This document shows positions 37,101 to 45,806 of a DNA stretch of 64,000 nt, piece by piece. Origin of the DNA: Actinorhabdospora filicis (GTDB lineage Bacteria > Actinomycetota > Actinomycetes > Mycobacteriales > Micromonosporaceae); NCBI RefSeq assembly GCF_030269765.1, contig NZ_BSTX01000008.1, forward strand, positions 62,001 to 126,000, written 5' to 3'. The notes beneath the pieces are model-generated. The model was not told the DNA's origin and did no database searches. It saw only the letters and a list, made by a program, of their open reading frames with translations. The stretch's first letter is position 1. Each line of letters starts with the position of its first letter. Position numbers and translations under genes: made by a program.

Positions 37101-37946
37101 TCAGGCGAGCAGCCCTCGCACGAAGGCCTCGAACTCCTTCGGCGCCGACAGCATCGTGTAGTGGTCGCCCTCGTCCAGCTCGGTGAGGGTCGCCCCCTCA
37201 ACCTCCCGGGCGAGGCGCTTGGACCACAGCTGCGTCCCTTGAAAATCATGCTTCCCGGACAGCACGCTCACCGGCACGCGAATCTCACTCAACCGCTCCG
37301 CCACCGGCGGGTCCAGCTCGACGCCCAGGTAATCCTCCAGCATCACCCAGTACCAGGCCTGTACCTGCATCGCCACCAGCCGCCGCCGCTCGTGCTCGGG
37401 CAGCTTCGGCGCCCACGCGGCGATGTCGGCCTCACCCACGGCCGGGACTCCACCCAGCTCGGGGTTCCGCAGCGCGATCACGTGCTCGAAGTGCTTCAGC
37501 ATCACTTCACGCGCGGCCGTCTCCTCCTCCGTCGGGTCCGGGAACGGGCCGAAGGACGCCGACACCGGCACCGCGCGCTCCACCCGCTCGGGGTACCGGT
37601 GCGCGAAGGCGAGCAACCGCCGTCCGCCGTCCGAGACTCCAATGAGGACGGCGCGCTCCACACCGGCCGCGTCCATCACGGCCCGCACGTCCTCGATCTC
37701 GTCGTACTTCTCCGTCGCCAGCGACGAAAGTCCAGAATCCCGGTAGTCGAACATGGTGACCCGCGCGATCCGCGAAAGCCACTCCACAGTGGAGTCCCAG
37801 ACCCGCATGTCGGCGGCGCCCGGGTTCAGGAGGACGACGTCTCGTCCCGAAGTCGCCGTGTCGAGCGAACCCACCGTCTTGTAGAAGATGTATCCACCGG
37901 GAACGTCGGCGTATCCGCTCGTCACCGCGAAGTTCGTGTTGGTCAT
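37101..37946 (-). CDS. Alpha/beta hydrolase
   Basis: 281 residues from ATG at 37946. It begins with VPGGYIFYKTVG and NPGAADMRVWDSTVEWL, which resembles the oxyanion region. The nucleophile elbow is GVSDGGRR with Ser at about 104, and the catalytic histidine lies in DEGDHYTMLSAP near the C-terminus. It resembles the haloperoxidase/epoxide-hydrolase-like hydrolases often encoded singly in actinomycetes. The start is 9 bases after the oxidoreductase stop, so the two form an operon, perhaps a small detoxification unit. Confidence 0.8.
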   Translation of the reverse strand: MTNTNFAVTSGYADVPGGYIFYKTVGSLDTATSGRDVVLLNPGAADMRVWDSTVEWLSRIARVTMFDYRDSGLSSLATEKYDEIEDVRAVMDAAGVERAVLIGVSDGGRRLLAFAHRYPERVERAVPVSASFGPFPDPTEEETAAREVMLKHFEHVIALRNPELGGVPAVGEADIAAWAPKLPEHERRRLVAMQVQAWYWVMLEDYLGVELDPPVAERLSEIRVPVSVLSGKHDFQGTQLWSKRLAREVEGATLTELDEGDHYTMLSAPKEFEAFVRGLLA

Positions 37947-37955
37947 GGCGACAAT

Positions 37956-38876
37956 CTAGGGAACGATCACGACCCTGCCCATGTTTTTGCGTGTGTCGAG
38001 CATCTCGAAACCATCGCTCACCCGCTGTAGTGCCAGACGTGCGTGGACCTGCGGCTTTACCGCCCCATCCGCGTGCAGTCGCCACAGTTGCGCCCGCATC
38101 CGCTCCACTTCGGACGGACGATGCCGCGCCAGCGTCCCGACGGCGAACCCGGTGAGGCTCTTCATCTCCGGCCGCAGCGAGTACGTGTCCACCAGCGCTC
38201 CCTCGGCACTGAAGGTCACCGCCCGCCCGAAGGGCTTCAGCGCGGCGATTCCCTTCCGCAGGACCTCACCGCCCACGGCGTCCAGGACCGCGTCGAACCC
38301 GCCGTCCCAGCCGTCCTCATAGGACATCGCCCTCTCCGCGCCCAGGCCGCGCACGAACTCCGCCTTCTCCGGCGAGTCCACCGCGCCCACGACCCGCGCG
38401 CCCAGCCCGCGCGCGATCTGCACCGCGAGATGCCCGACACCACCGGCCGCGCCCGTGACCAGGACGCGCTCACCACCCGCGACCCGGGCGGCCTCCACGG
38501 CCCCGAGCGCGACGAGCCCGCTCCGGGCGATGACGACCGCCTCCACGGGGTCCACGGCCCTCGGCACCCGGCTCACCAGCCCCGCCGGGGCCACCGCGTA
38601 ATCGGCGAGGGCGCCGTGCGGCGTCACTCCCGCGACCCGCTCACCCAGCCCGATGCCCCGCACATCCGGGCCGAGGGCCATCACCTCGCCCACCAGCTCA
38701 CCCCCGACCGGCGCGGGCAGCGGCGAGGCGGTCTTGAGCCGCAGCAGGTCCGGCAGCGCGATCCCAGCGGCCTCCACCCGCACCAGCACTTCACCCGGCC
38801 CGGGTTCGGGGATCGCCGCTTCCGTCACCCGCAGCACCTCGGGTCCGCCGTGGGACTCCTGCATCACCTTGCGCAC
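37956..38876 (-). CDS. MDR-superfamily quinone oxidoreductase/alcohol dehydrogenase-like protein
   Basis: 306 residues from GTG at 38876, five bases after a GGAGG ribosome site; the frame is open further upstream but overlaps the next promoter. The N-terminal GroES-like domain has QESHGGPEVLRVTEAAIPEPGPGEVLVRVEAAGI. The Rossmann fold is GERVLVTGAAGGVGHLAVQIARGLGARVVGAV. No zinc-ligand cysteines or histidines are present at the usual places, which places it with zinc-independent NADPH:quinone reductases. It is first in a two-gene operon with the alpha/beta hydrolase. Confidence 0.85.
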   Translation of the reverse strand: MRKVMQESHGGPEVLRVTEAAIPEPGPGEVLVRVEAAGIALPDLLRLKTASPLPAPVGGELVGEVMALGPDVRGIGLGERVAGVTPHGALADYAVAPAGLVSRVPRAVDPVEAVVIARSGLVALGAVEAARVAGGERVLVTGAAGGVGHLAVQIARGLGARVVGAVDSPEKAEFVRGLGAERAMSYEDGWDGGFDAVLDAVGGEVLRKGIAALKPFGRAVTFSAEGALVDTYSLRPEMKSLTGFAVGTLARHRPSEVERMRAQLWRLHADGAVKPQVHARLALQRVSDGFEMLDTRKNMGRVVIVP

Positions 38877-39021
38877 GTCGGCCTCCACTCCGCTCGGGAT
38901 CGCTCTCAAGATCGTCGCGGAGAAGGTACCGCCACCGCCCGCGCGGCGCACGGGACAGCGCGAAACCGGCACCGCGACTAGCCTCACGGTGAGCCCCCGA
39001 GACGTGTCCGAGGAGCCGGTG

Positions 39022-39378
39022 ATGCCCGAGCCAGCCGCGGAACTCCCGCGCTACCAGCAGATCCTGCGCGACTTCGAGGAGAAGACCGCGCGCCTGGCCC
39101 GGGCCGCCGCCGGGATGCGCGACATCACCGGCCACGCCCGCAGCCGCGACGGCTCGGTCGAGGTCACCGTCACCGGCACCGGCGCGGTCCTCGACCTGAG
39201 GCTCTCGGCGAAGGCCATGACCCGCGGGCACCTGCCGCTCACCAACGAGATCATGGCGATGATCCGGCAGGCCACAGTGGACGCCGCCGACAAGACGCGC
39301 GCGAACCTCGATCCCGAACTCGCCGCCGAACTCGCCCGCATCGACCAGGCGCGCCAGGACGCGGAGGGCACCGCATGA
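39022..39378 (+). CDS. YbaB/EbfC-family DNA-binding protein
   Basis: 118 residues from ATG at 39022, seven bases after GAGGAG. A helical N-terminus (YQQILRDFEEKTARLARAAAG) leads to the YbaB fold with GSVEVTVTGTGAVLDLRLS and the helical NEIMAMIRQATVDAADKTRANLDPEL. Family members bind DNA as dimers; in actinobacteria diverged copies often sit beside ESX/WXG100 genes, as here. Its stop overlaps the next gene's ATG by four bases. Confidence 0.75.
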   Translation: MPEPAAELPRYQQILRDFEEKTARLARAAAGMRDITGHARSRDGSVEVTVTGTGAVLDLRLSAKAMTRGHLPLTNEIMAMIRQATVDAADKTRANLDPELAAELARIDQARQDAEGTA

Positions 39379-39689
39379 GCACCTTCGAGGTCGACCCCGA
39401 GGCCCTCCTCTCCTACGGTCAGGGCAGCAAGGAACTGGCGGCGAAGTTCCGGCGGCTCTCGCAGCTCCTCGAACAGGCCAGAGTGGACGATCAGTGCTTC
39501 GGCCTCATCGGCGGCGTCACCTACGGCCGGATCTACTTCAACGCGCTGGACGCGGTCAAGGCGACCAGCGAGCAGGCGAAGACCTTCCTCGAAGACGTCG
39601 ACGGCAAGCTCACCGACGTCCACGGCAGCTACACCGGCACCGACCAGGGCGTGGCCGGCGCGCTCAAGAAGATGGGCGGCCCGGCGTGA
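39375..39689 (+). CDS. EspC/WXG100-like type VII secretion-associated protein
   Basis: 104 residues, ATG in an ATGA overlap. Two long helices are expected (FEVDPEALLSYGQGSKELAAKFRRLSQLLEQ and NALDAVKATSEQAKTFLEDVDGKLTDVHGSYTGTDQGVAGAL). The FxVDP...L start and TD-Q-x-A-L end resemble the EspC/DUF2580 group secreted through ESX systems. No W-x-G turn is present; the partner gene downstream supplies one. Probably exported through a type VII machine encoded elsewhere. Confidence 0.7.
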   Translation: MSTFEVDPEALLSYGQGSKELAAKFRRLSQLLEQARVDDQCFGLIGGVTYGRIYFNALDAVKATSEQAKTFLEDVDGKLTDVHGSYTGTDQGVAGALKKMGGPA

Positions 39690-40816
39690 CCACGCCCGAC
39701 GGACCCGGGACCTTCGCCGACCTGAACAAGGGCACCTACGAACAGGACGGCTGGTTCGAGCAGGCCTCGGGACGCGGCAGCTCGATCGCGGGGTCCTTTT
39801 TAGACCTCGCCGACGCCACCTCGCCACCGGAAGTCGCCGCCGCGACCGTCTCCTCCCGTATGGAGATCCTCTCGGCGATCGCCAGCCCCGGGCAGGCCCT
39901 CATCTCCAACGGGCTCGGCTGGCTGATCTCCATCATCCTCAGCCCGATCATCGAAGGCGTCATCGAACCCGCCCTCGGCGACCCCGAGCAGATGCGCGCC
40001 ACGGCGTCCGGCTGGGAACAGGTCGGCAACTGGCTCGACCAGGTCGCCACCGCCGAACCCGAACGCGCCCGCAAGACCACCGGTGCGTGGCAGGGCGCCG
40101 CCGGTGACGCCTTCCGCACCAGGATGGACGACTTCGGCAAGGGCGCCAAGGCGATGGGCGGCGACGTCCGGGGGCTGAAGGACACCCTGGAGACCTTCGC
40201 CGACCTCATGGACGCCTTCGTGGAGTTCTGCGTCTCGATCCTCACCGACCTGGTCACCGGGCTGATCGTGGAGTGGCTGGCCGCGCTGGCCGCGTCCTAC
40301 ATCACCGCCGGGGCCTCGGTCGTGGCCGCCGGAACCGCGACCACCATCCAGGTGGCCAACACCGCGAGCAAGGTCGCCAAGGCCGTCACCGAGCTGGAGA
40401 AGGCCCTCCAGCTCCTGCGCGGCAAGATCAAACCCGTCATCGAGGCCATGGACGAGCTCCGGAACGGCAACTTCGCGCTGCGGGCCCTCGGCCGCAAGAT
40501 CGACGGCACCGGGCTGGGCATCCTCACCCGCGCCAACGGCGAGGGCCTGTCGACCACCGCCAACCGCTTCGCCAACGGCGTCATCGGGCCGCAGGCCCTG
40601 GCCACCAACATCACCCAGCACCTCCTGAGCAACGTCCTGGGCGGGACGACCCTGACCGGCCGGGCGGCGAAGAACGCCGCGATCGACGGTGCCATCGACT
40701 ACGGCATCGGCGCGGGCGCCGACTACGCCTACGACACCGGCAAGGACGCGGTGACCGGCGGCGACGCCTCCGACGAGGAGCGCGCCGCGGCCGAGAAGAG
40801 GGGCTTCGGCTCCTAA
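39686..40816 (+). CDS. WXG100-domain-containing putative type VII secretion substrate
   Basis: 376 residues, GTG in a GTGA overlap with the EspC-like gene. About residues 105-180 form a WXG100-like helical hairpin with the A-W-Q-G turn (GWEQVGNWLDQVATAEPERARKTTGAWQGAAGDAFRTRMDDF). Hydrophobic helices follow (about 185-235), then a coiled-coil with LEKALQLLRGKIKPVIEAMDELRN. The C-terminus is Gly/Asp-rich and lacks a known toxin domain. The architecture resembles ESX-exported effectors that pair with a small EspC-like partner. Confidence 0.7.
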   Translation: MTTPDGPGTFADLNKGTYEQDGWFEQASGRGSSIAGSFLDLADATSPPEVAAATVSSRMEILSAIASPGQALISNGLGWLISIILSPIIEGVIEPALGDPEQMRATASGWEQVGNWLDQVATAEPERARKTTGAWQGAAGDAFRTRMDDFGKGAKAMGGDVRGLKDTLETFADLMDAFVEFCVSILTDLVTGLIVEWLAALAASYITAGASVVAAGTATTIQVANTASKVAKAVTELEKALQLLRGKIKPVIEAMDELRNGNFALRALGRKIDGTGLGILTRANGEGLSTTANRFANGVIGPQALATNITQHLLSNVLGGTTLTGRAAKNAAIDGAIDYGIGAGADYAYDTGKDAVTGGDASDEERAAAEKRGFGS

Positions 40817-40856
40817 TCCACTGTGGAGCTTCGCGTTCTCTCGCTAGGGTGCCGGG

Positions 40857-41636
40857 ATGACCGACCCCACCCCCTACCTCGGCATCTGCGTCGCCGCCCT
40901 CGAAGCCGCCGGCGTCGAGATCAGCGGGATCGGCGCGCTCGCGCATCCCGTGCGCTCCCGGCGTTTCCGCGTCGGCGGCGCCTGGCGGATGGCGCTCATG
41001 GACCACGACGACACCTTCTACGACGCCGGCCTCGGCTGGCACGAGGAGACCGGCTGGACGGTCCACGAGACCAGCGAGCCCGGCGCGGTGCGCGGTTACC
41101 TGCACACCGACTACGCGATCGGCTCCGGCATCGTCCCCGCCCCGGCCGAGCTGGCCGCCGAGATGCTCGCGCTGGGCCGCGACATGTCCGGGCTCTCCCG
41201 CCGCGACGGCGACTGGAAGGCGCGCCGCGCGTCGGTGCCCGACCCCGCGCTGGAGGCCGCCCTGGCGTCCCATGCACCGCTGCGGGAAGCGGACCCGGCG
41301 CTCATCGCCGCCGCCCGCGACGCCCTGACCGCCGCCGGGCTCGACCACGCCCTCACCCGCCCGCTCGCCGGGCCCGACGGGCTCGAAGACGGCGAGCACG
41401 GGTCGCTCCTCCGCCTCGGCCTGCACGCCTCGGCGCTGCTGGAGCGCGCGGTCGACGACGGCGAGGTCTACCACGCGAACCTGGAATGGCGCTCCCGCGG
41501 CGGATGGAGCCTCGCGCTGGGAGTGTGGCGGGACGAGGAGATGGGCGACTTCCGGGTCGTCCGGCGGCCCCTCGCCCTGGGGCCGGACGCCGAGGTCGCG
41601 CGGGTCGCCGCAGCGGTGGCGGCTCAGACCGCCTGA
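40857..41636 (+). CDS. DUF6292-like protein near WXG100 locus
   Basis: 259 residues from ATG at 40857. The N-terminal part has a GLGWHEETGWTVHETSEPGAVRGYLHTDYAIGSGIVPAPAELA segment resembling DUF6292 (a fold resembling a sensor or chaperone). The C-terminal half is a second unit with EWRSRGGWSLALGVWRDEEMGDFRV, so the protein may hold two related modules. It lies 40 bases after the WXG100 gene and may be a chaperone or immunity partner, which is inference. Family placement is from memory. Confidence 0.55.
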   Translation: MTDPTPYLGICVAALEAAGVEISGIGALAHPVRSRRFRVGGAWRMALMDHDDTFYDAGLGWHEETGWTVHETSEPGAVRGYLHTDYAIGSGIVPAPAELAAEMLALGRDMSGLSRRDGDWKARRASVPDPALEAALASHAPLREADPALIAAARDALTAAGLDHALTRPLAGPDGLEDGEHGSLLRLGLHASALLERAVDDGEVYHANLEWRSRGGWSLALGVWRDEEMGDFRVVRRPLALGPDAEVARVAAAVAAQTA

Positions 41637-42048
41637 TCCCGCGCGGCGGCCAGCGCCGCCCGGTACGGCTCGTGCAGTGCGAGGACCTCCGGCAGCCGGC
41701 CGACGTCCGCCCACAGGTCGTGCCACTCGCTGCCGGTGGCGGCGGTGACCCGGTCCCAGGCGCGCAGCGCGTGCTCGACCAGCCCGGCGCCGGCCTCGAA
41801 GGGCCGCGCGGCCAGGACCTCGCGGGCCCGCTCGTCCTCGACCGGCGCGCCCAGCCTCGCCGCGATCAGGGCGACGGCGGCCATCGCCCCGGCCGCCTCC
41901 GTGGCGTCCAGGTAGCCGTCGAAGGCGACGGCCCAGTCCAGGGCCTCCCGCACCCGCGCGGCGGCCTCACCGGGCGGGCCCCACCGATGTGGTCGAGCGC
42001 GTCCCACGCGCCGTCACTGTCGAACGGGCCGCGGCCCCAGACACCCAT
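41624..42048 (-). pseudogene. DUF4259 protein gene with an apparent frameshift
   Basis: The DUF4259 start motif MGVWGRGPFDSDGAWDALDHI is encoded from ATG at 42048. The continuation GEAAARVREALDWAVAFDGYLDATEAAGAMAAVALIAARLG is in a different frame, ending at 41624. The switch falls in a G/C-run region near 41975-41990. Together the parts give a complete family protein of about 140 residues. Either a real inactivating one-base indel or a sequencing error in the homopolymer-like stretch explains it. The 3' end overlaps the convergent DUF6292-like gene by 13 bases. Confidence 0.75.
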
Positions 42049-42535
42049 GGTGGGACGGTAACCGGGGGGTGTGACGGGGTGGGGCGCGGACGGGGGCCCG
42101 GGTGGGCTGGGGCTGGACGATCGCGGTGGGCTGGGGCTGGGCCGATGAGGCGTGGGCAGCGGATCCCGGGCACATGACGCGCGACGACGTGCCGCGCGCT
42201 CGCCCTGCTCACCGTGCGTTTTTCGCCGACCTCTTTTCGGTGGGGGCCCAGAGCCCGCCCCGCTGGGGCGAACGTAACCGGCCTTGAGCGTGGGGTGTCA
42301 AACGGCTGATCCCCGGCACCTGTGGATATCCGGGTGATTGTGGATAGTTCGTAACAAAGCCGAAACATGATCCGCGACCACCGACCACCCGCCGACCCGC
42401 CACCCGCCCCTCCGTCCCGCCCGCTCGTCCCTCAGTCGCGTCCGAACGCCCACCCACCAGAACACCGGAACGCCGGAGCCCGAAAGCCCCGGCGTCCCGT
42501 TCCTCAATCCATCCGTCTATCCAGCCCGGTGGCGG
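42049..42535. other. Intergenic region with G-rich direct repeat
   Basis: 487 bases with no plausible gene. It contains a 16-base exact direct repeat ggtgggctggggctgg (42101-42116 and 42125-42140) within a G-rich strand that could form a quadruplex. The AT-richer part (about 42290-42370) is a likely promoter zone for nearby genes. Confidence 0.45.
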
Positions 42536-43315
42536 CTAGAGCTTCCCCTCCACCAGCGTCGTGTAGCCGTCCTGCCCGAGCTTGTTCGGGTGGTACGACT
42601 CGATGATCGGCCAGGAGAGGCCGTTGATCCACGACGTCGAATCGCAGATGGCGTGCCCGGTGAACGGCGTCCTGGCGTCGGCGAAGGTGAAGCCGTGCGC
42701 CGAGGCGCGGGCGGCGATCGCGTTGGCCAGGCGGTTGGCGGTGTCGTTCAGGGCGGTGCGCTCGGCGGCGCTGATGCCGTTGATGACGCTGCAGTTGTTG
42801 CCCTTGAACAGCTTGGGGTAGCCGACCACGATCACGTGCGCGTTGGGCGCCTTGGCGCTGATGGCGTTGTACACCGCGTCGAGCTTGCCGGGCAGGCTGT
42901 TGGCGATGAACGTGTTCGCGTTGTCGATGTCGTCCATGCAGTTCACGAACGGGATGTTGCACTGGGTGATGACGTCGGAGAATCCGGCGTCGTTGCCGCC
43001 GATGGAGATGGTGACCAGGTCGGTGCCGGCCGACAGGGTGCCCATCTGGTTGGCGGTGACGTCGCCGGTCCGGGCGCCCGAGCACGCCTTGAACGACAGG
43101 TTCGCCCCGATGTCGGTGGCGAGCTGGTACGGGTAGGCGTGCACGGAGGTGTAGCAGTTGGTTTCGATGTACTGGCCGGTGCCGGTACCGGACGAGTAGG
43201 AATCGCCGAGCGCGACGTAGTCGATCGAGGCGGCCTGTGCCGGGGCCGCCGCGAACAACACCGACGCGAGGGCGAGGACCCCGCCGAGGGCGAGGATCCG
43301 AAGCCGACGTGACAT
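42536..43315 (-). CDS. Secreted SGNH hydrolase
   Basis: 259 residues with a signal peptide (about 1-29, APAQAA) and an AAGGAGAG ribosome site. SGNH blocks: GDSYSSG (Ser nucleophile), SIGGNDAGFSD, and a C-terminal SYHPNKLGQDG with the catalytic His. Six cysteines match the three-disulfide pattern of Streptomyces secreted esterases/lipases. It acts extracellularly on ester bonds (lipids or acetylated polysaccharides). It is a paralogue of the gene just upstream on the same strand, from which it is separated by 99 bases. Confidence 0.88.
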   Translation of the reverse strand: MSRRLRILALGGVLALASVLFAAAPAQAASIDYVALGDSYSSGTGTGQYIETNCYTSVHAYPYQLATDIGANLSFKACSGARTGDVTANQMGTLSAGTDLVTISIGGNDAGFSDVITQCNIPFVNCMDDIDNANTFIANSLPGKLDAVYNAISAKAPNAHVIVVGYPKLFKGNNCSVINGISAAERTALNDTANRLANAIAARASAHGFTFADARTPFTGHAICDSTSWINGLSWPIIESYHPNKLGQDGYTTLVEGKL

Positions 43316-43414
43316 GTTGCTCTCCTTGGGGGTAAAGAGAAGCGACTACCGGTGGGTAACCGGTGGCGCCACTCTAGGGCTTCCCGGGTGCCGGGGGAAG
43401 CTCCAAAGGACCTC

Positions 43415-44215
43415 TCAGCTCAGCTGCGGGCGGACGAGCCCGGTGTAGGCGACGTGGCCGTCGCGGTTCGGGTGATAGGACTCCGTGGTCGGGCTGGACA
43501 GCCCGTTGATCCACTCCACGTCATCGCAGACGCGGTGGACGTTGAAGGCGGACCGTGGATCGACGAACGTGAAGCCGTGCGCCTGGGCGCGGCCGCGGAT
43601 GGTGTCGTCCAGCAGGTCGCCGGTGGTGTTCATCCGCGACTGCTCGCCGGCGCTGAGGCGGGCCAGCGCGTTGCAGGTTTCGCCGTTGAACAGCAGCGGG
43701 TACCCGACCACGATCACCTTCGCGTTGGGCGCCTTGGACCGGATGAGCCCGTACAGCTCGTCGAGGCGCCCGGGCAGGGTGCCGCGAATGAAGTTGTCGG
43801 CCTTGTCGATGTCGCCCCAGCAGGTGTAGGGCCACGGCTTGGCGCACTGCGTGATGATCGAGGAGAAACCGGCGTCGTTGCCGCCGACGGAGACGGTGAC
43901 GAAGTTCGTCCCGGCGCTGAGGGAACCCAGCTGCTTGTCGCGGACGTCGTAGGTGCGCGCGCCCGAGCACGCCTGGAACGACAGGCTCGCGCCGATCGCG
44001 GCCGCCGCCTTGTACGGGTAGGCGTACTGCGAGCGGTAGCAGCCGTCGTCGGCCAGGTAGGACCGGGTGCCGACGCCGGACGAGTACGAGTCGCCCAGGG
44101 CGACATAGGACGGACCCGCCGCGTGTGCCGGGAGCGCGGCGATGACCGTGAGTATCACCGCGAGGGCGGTGAGTAAAGTCGAGCCGGCCCATCTGAGCCG
44201 GGAAGTGGTGCGCAT
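43415..44215 (-). CDS. Secreted SGNH hydrolase
   Basis: 266 residues from ATG at 44215 (AAAGGAG upstream). A signal peptide ends near LPAHAAG (about residue 33). SGNH blocks: GDSYSSGVG, GGNDAGFSSIITQC, and SYHPNRDGHVAY. Six cysteines occur at the same relative positions as in the neighbouring paralogue. A frame extending upstream past 44215 is an antisense shadow of the next gene. Extracellular esterase or lipase activity is likely. Confidence 0.88.
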   Translation of the reverse strand: MRTTSRLRWAGSTLLTALAVILTVIAALPAHAAGPSYVALGDSYSSGVGTRSYLADDGCYRSQYAYPYKAAAAIGASLSFQACSGARTYDVRDKQLGSLSAGTNFVTVSVGGNDAGFSSIITQCAKPWPYTCWGDIDKADNFIRGTLPGRLDELYGLIRSKAPNAKVIVVGYPLLFNGETCNALARLSAGEQSRMNTTGDLLDDTIRGRAQAHGFTFVDPRSAFNVHRVCDDVEWINGLSSPTTESYHPNRDGHVAYTGLVRPQLS

Positions 44216-44284
44216 GAGGGACACTCCTTTGTGGACGAGCACAGATGATCTGTGACGGTCGTCACGTAGCATAAGGGTGAGAAG

Positions 44285-45013
44285 GTGGCCGCGAACACCG
44301 TCTACATGCGAATTCGCGCTGTCGTGTCGGCGATAGCGCTCATCACGCTGACCGCCTGCACCTCCGGCCCCACCGGCGGCGGGGACGACGTCGACGGTGT
44401 CGACCCCGACCCCTACACCCAGAAGATCGCCACCTGCCTCTCGCCCGAGGACGCCCCGCACACCGGCGAGCCCCTCGACGGCGAGGCGGGCCCCGCGCGG
44501 ACCGCCGACGGCGAGTCGGGCGTGTCCTACCGCGCCTACCCCGACCCGTGGCGGCCGTTCGTGCTCGACTGGAAGACGCAGGAGCTGGGCCTGAGCTTCC
44601 ACTCCGGGCAGATGCTGGAGGCCGAGGTCGGCGTGGACGGCACGCCCAACTGGGCCGTCATCGGGTCCACGCGCATGCCCACCAACGTCGGCGACGCCGT
44701 CGTCACCGACCTGGCCTGCCTGGGCGCGCTCGTCGTCGCCGACATCATCGACATGACCGGCTACGAGTCGGGCGCGGCCTCCACCGACGTCCTGCGCCAG
44801 GAGCTGCGGACGATCGACGGCCGCCCGGCGTGGCTGAACCTGTCGCGCTACCACGTCATCGACGAGCGCTTCTCGTCCCGCAGCGAACTCCAGGGCACGC
44901 TGCTCATCGACGGCGACAAGGGCGCGGCGATCGTGTTCGTCACCGTCCCCGGCGTCCGCGACGACCTCGACGGGGTGATCGACGAGGTCTTCGCCTCCGT
45001 CCGCGTCCCGTGA
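44285..45013 (+). CDS. Putative lipoprotein, paralogue of next gene
   Basis: 242 residues. Lipobox LTAC with Cys around residue 25 after a short hydrophobic segment (VVSAIALITLTAC), so the mature protein is probably lipid-anchored outside the membrane. GTG at 44285 follows GGGTGAG; ATG at 44306 is an alternative that gives a typical signal peptide. The globular part has SGVSYRAYPDPWRPFVLDW and ends with FVTVPGVRDDLDGVIDEVFASVRV. The same landmarks occur in the next gene. Divergent from the SGNH hydrolases. Function unknown. Confidence 0.7.
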   Translation: MAANTVYMRIRAVVSAIALITLTACTSGPTGGGDDVDGVDPDPYTQKIATCLSPEDAPHTGEPLDGEAGPARTADGESGVSYRAYPDPWRPFVLDWKTQELGLSFHSGQMLEAEVGVDGTPNWAVIGSTRMPTNVGDAVVTDLACLGALVVADIIDMTGYESGAASTDVLRQELRTIDGRPAWLNLSRYHVIDERFSSRSELQGTLLIDGDKGAAIVFVTVPGVRDDLDGVIDEVFASVRVP

Positions 45014-45035
45014 CTCGCCGGGGCACACTAGCGGG

Positions 45036-45806
45036 GTGAGCACGCACCCCCAGACGCCCCCGCGCATGGACCCCAAGGTCCTGCGCTGGTTCGTCGTGGC
45101 CGGCATCGGCATCGTGGCGATCGGATTGGTGATCGTCATCGCCCTGGCCGCGCAGGGCGCGCTGCCCGGCGACAAGCCCCAGTCGGCGAACGACTACTCC
45201 GCCCCCAAGGACGACAAGCCCTTCCTCGCCGAGCAGTGCCCGCCGCTGGCCTCCTCGCCCGAGCAGGGCGAACCCGGCCCGCCCCCGGAGGGGGACCGGA
45301 CGGTCGACCAGAAGTCCGGCATCTCCTACCGCGCCTACGGCGACCCGTGGAAGCCCTGGCACGACGACTGGCGGATGGGCGAGCTGGAGGTCTCCTACCG
45401 CGTCGGCCAGTACTTCGTCACCGAGAACTATCCCGGCGGGGAGTACCTGGCCTCGATCCTGTCGGGCTCGGTGCCCGCCCGCGTCAACGACGGCGCCGAC
45501 CTGGACCTCCAGTGCACCGCCAAACTCGTCGCCGCCGACGTGCGCGCCTCCTACTACCCCAAACCGAACACCATGGAGACGTTGCGGGACGAGCGCATCG
45601 ACATCGGCGGGCGCTCGGCGTGGGTGGTGCGGATGCGCATCCACTTCGACGAGGAGGGCCTGACCGCCAAGGACGAGCTGGTCGGCGTCGCCCTCATCGA
45701 CGTCGGGCGGCCCGAGGCGGCCGTGCTGTACGTGTCGGTCCCCAGCACCCACAAGCAGTTCGACTGGATCGTCGACGACGTGATGGAGTCGGTCCGCGTC
45801 GTCTAG
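45036..45806 (+). CDS. Membrane-anchored protein, paralogue of previous gene
   Basis: 256 residues from GTG at 45036. A single N-terminal transmembrane segment (about 18-43) is followed by an extracytoplasmic domain with SGISYRAYGDPWKPWHDDW, GRSAWVVRMRIHFDEEGLTAKDELVGVALIDV and a YVSVPSTHKQFDWIVDDVMESVRV ending. These match, element for element, the preceding lipoprotein. Tandem duplication with a change of anchor type is the simplest explanation. The stop codon overlaps the stop of the convergent regulator gene. Confidence 0.7.
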   Translation: MSTHPQTPPRMDPKVLRWFVVAGIGIVAIGLVIVIALAAQGALPGDKPQSANDYSAPKDDKPFLAEQCPPLASSPEQGEPGPPPEGDRTVDQKSGISYRAYGDPWKPWHDDWRMGELEVSYRVGQYFVTENYPGGEYLASILSGSVPARVNDGADLDLQCTAKLVAADVRASYYPKPNTMETLRDERIDIGGRSAWVVRMRIHFDEEGLTAKDELVGVALIDVGRPEAAVLYVSVPSTHKQFDWIVDDVMESVRVV

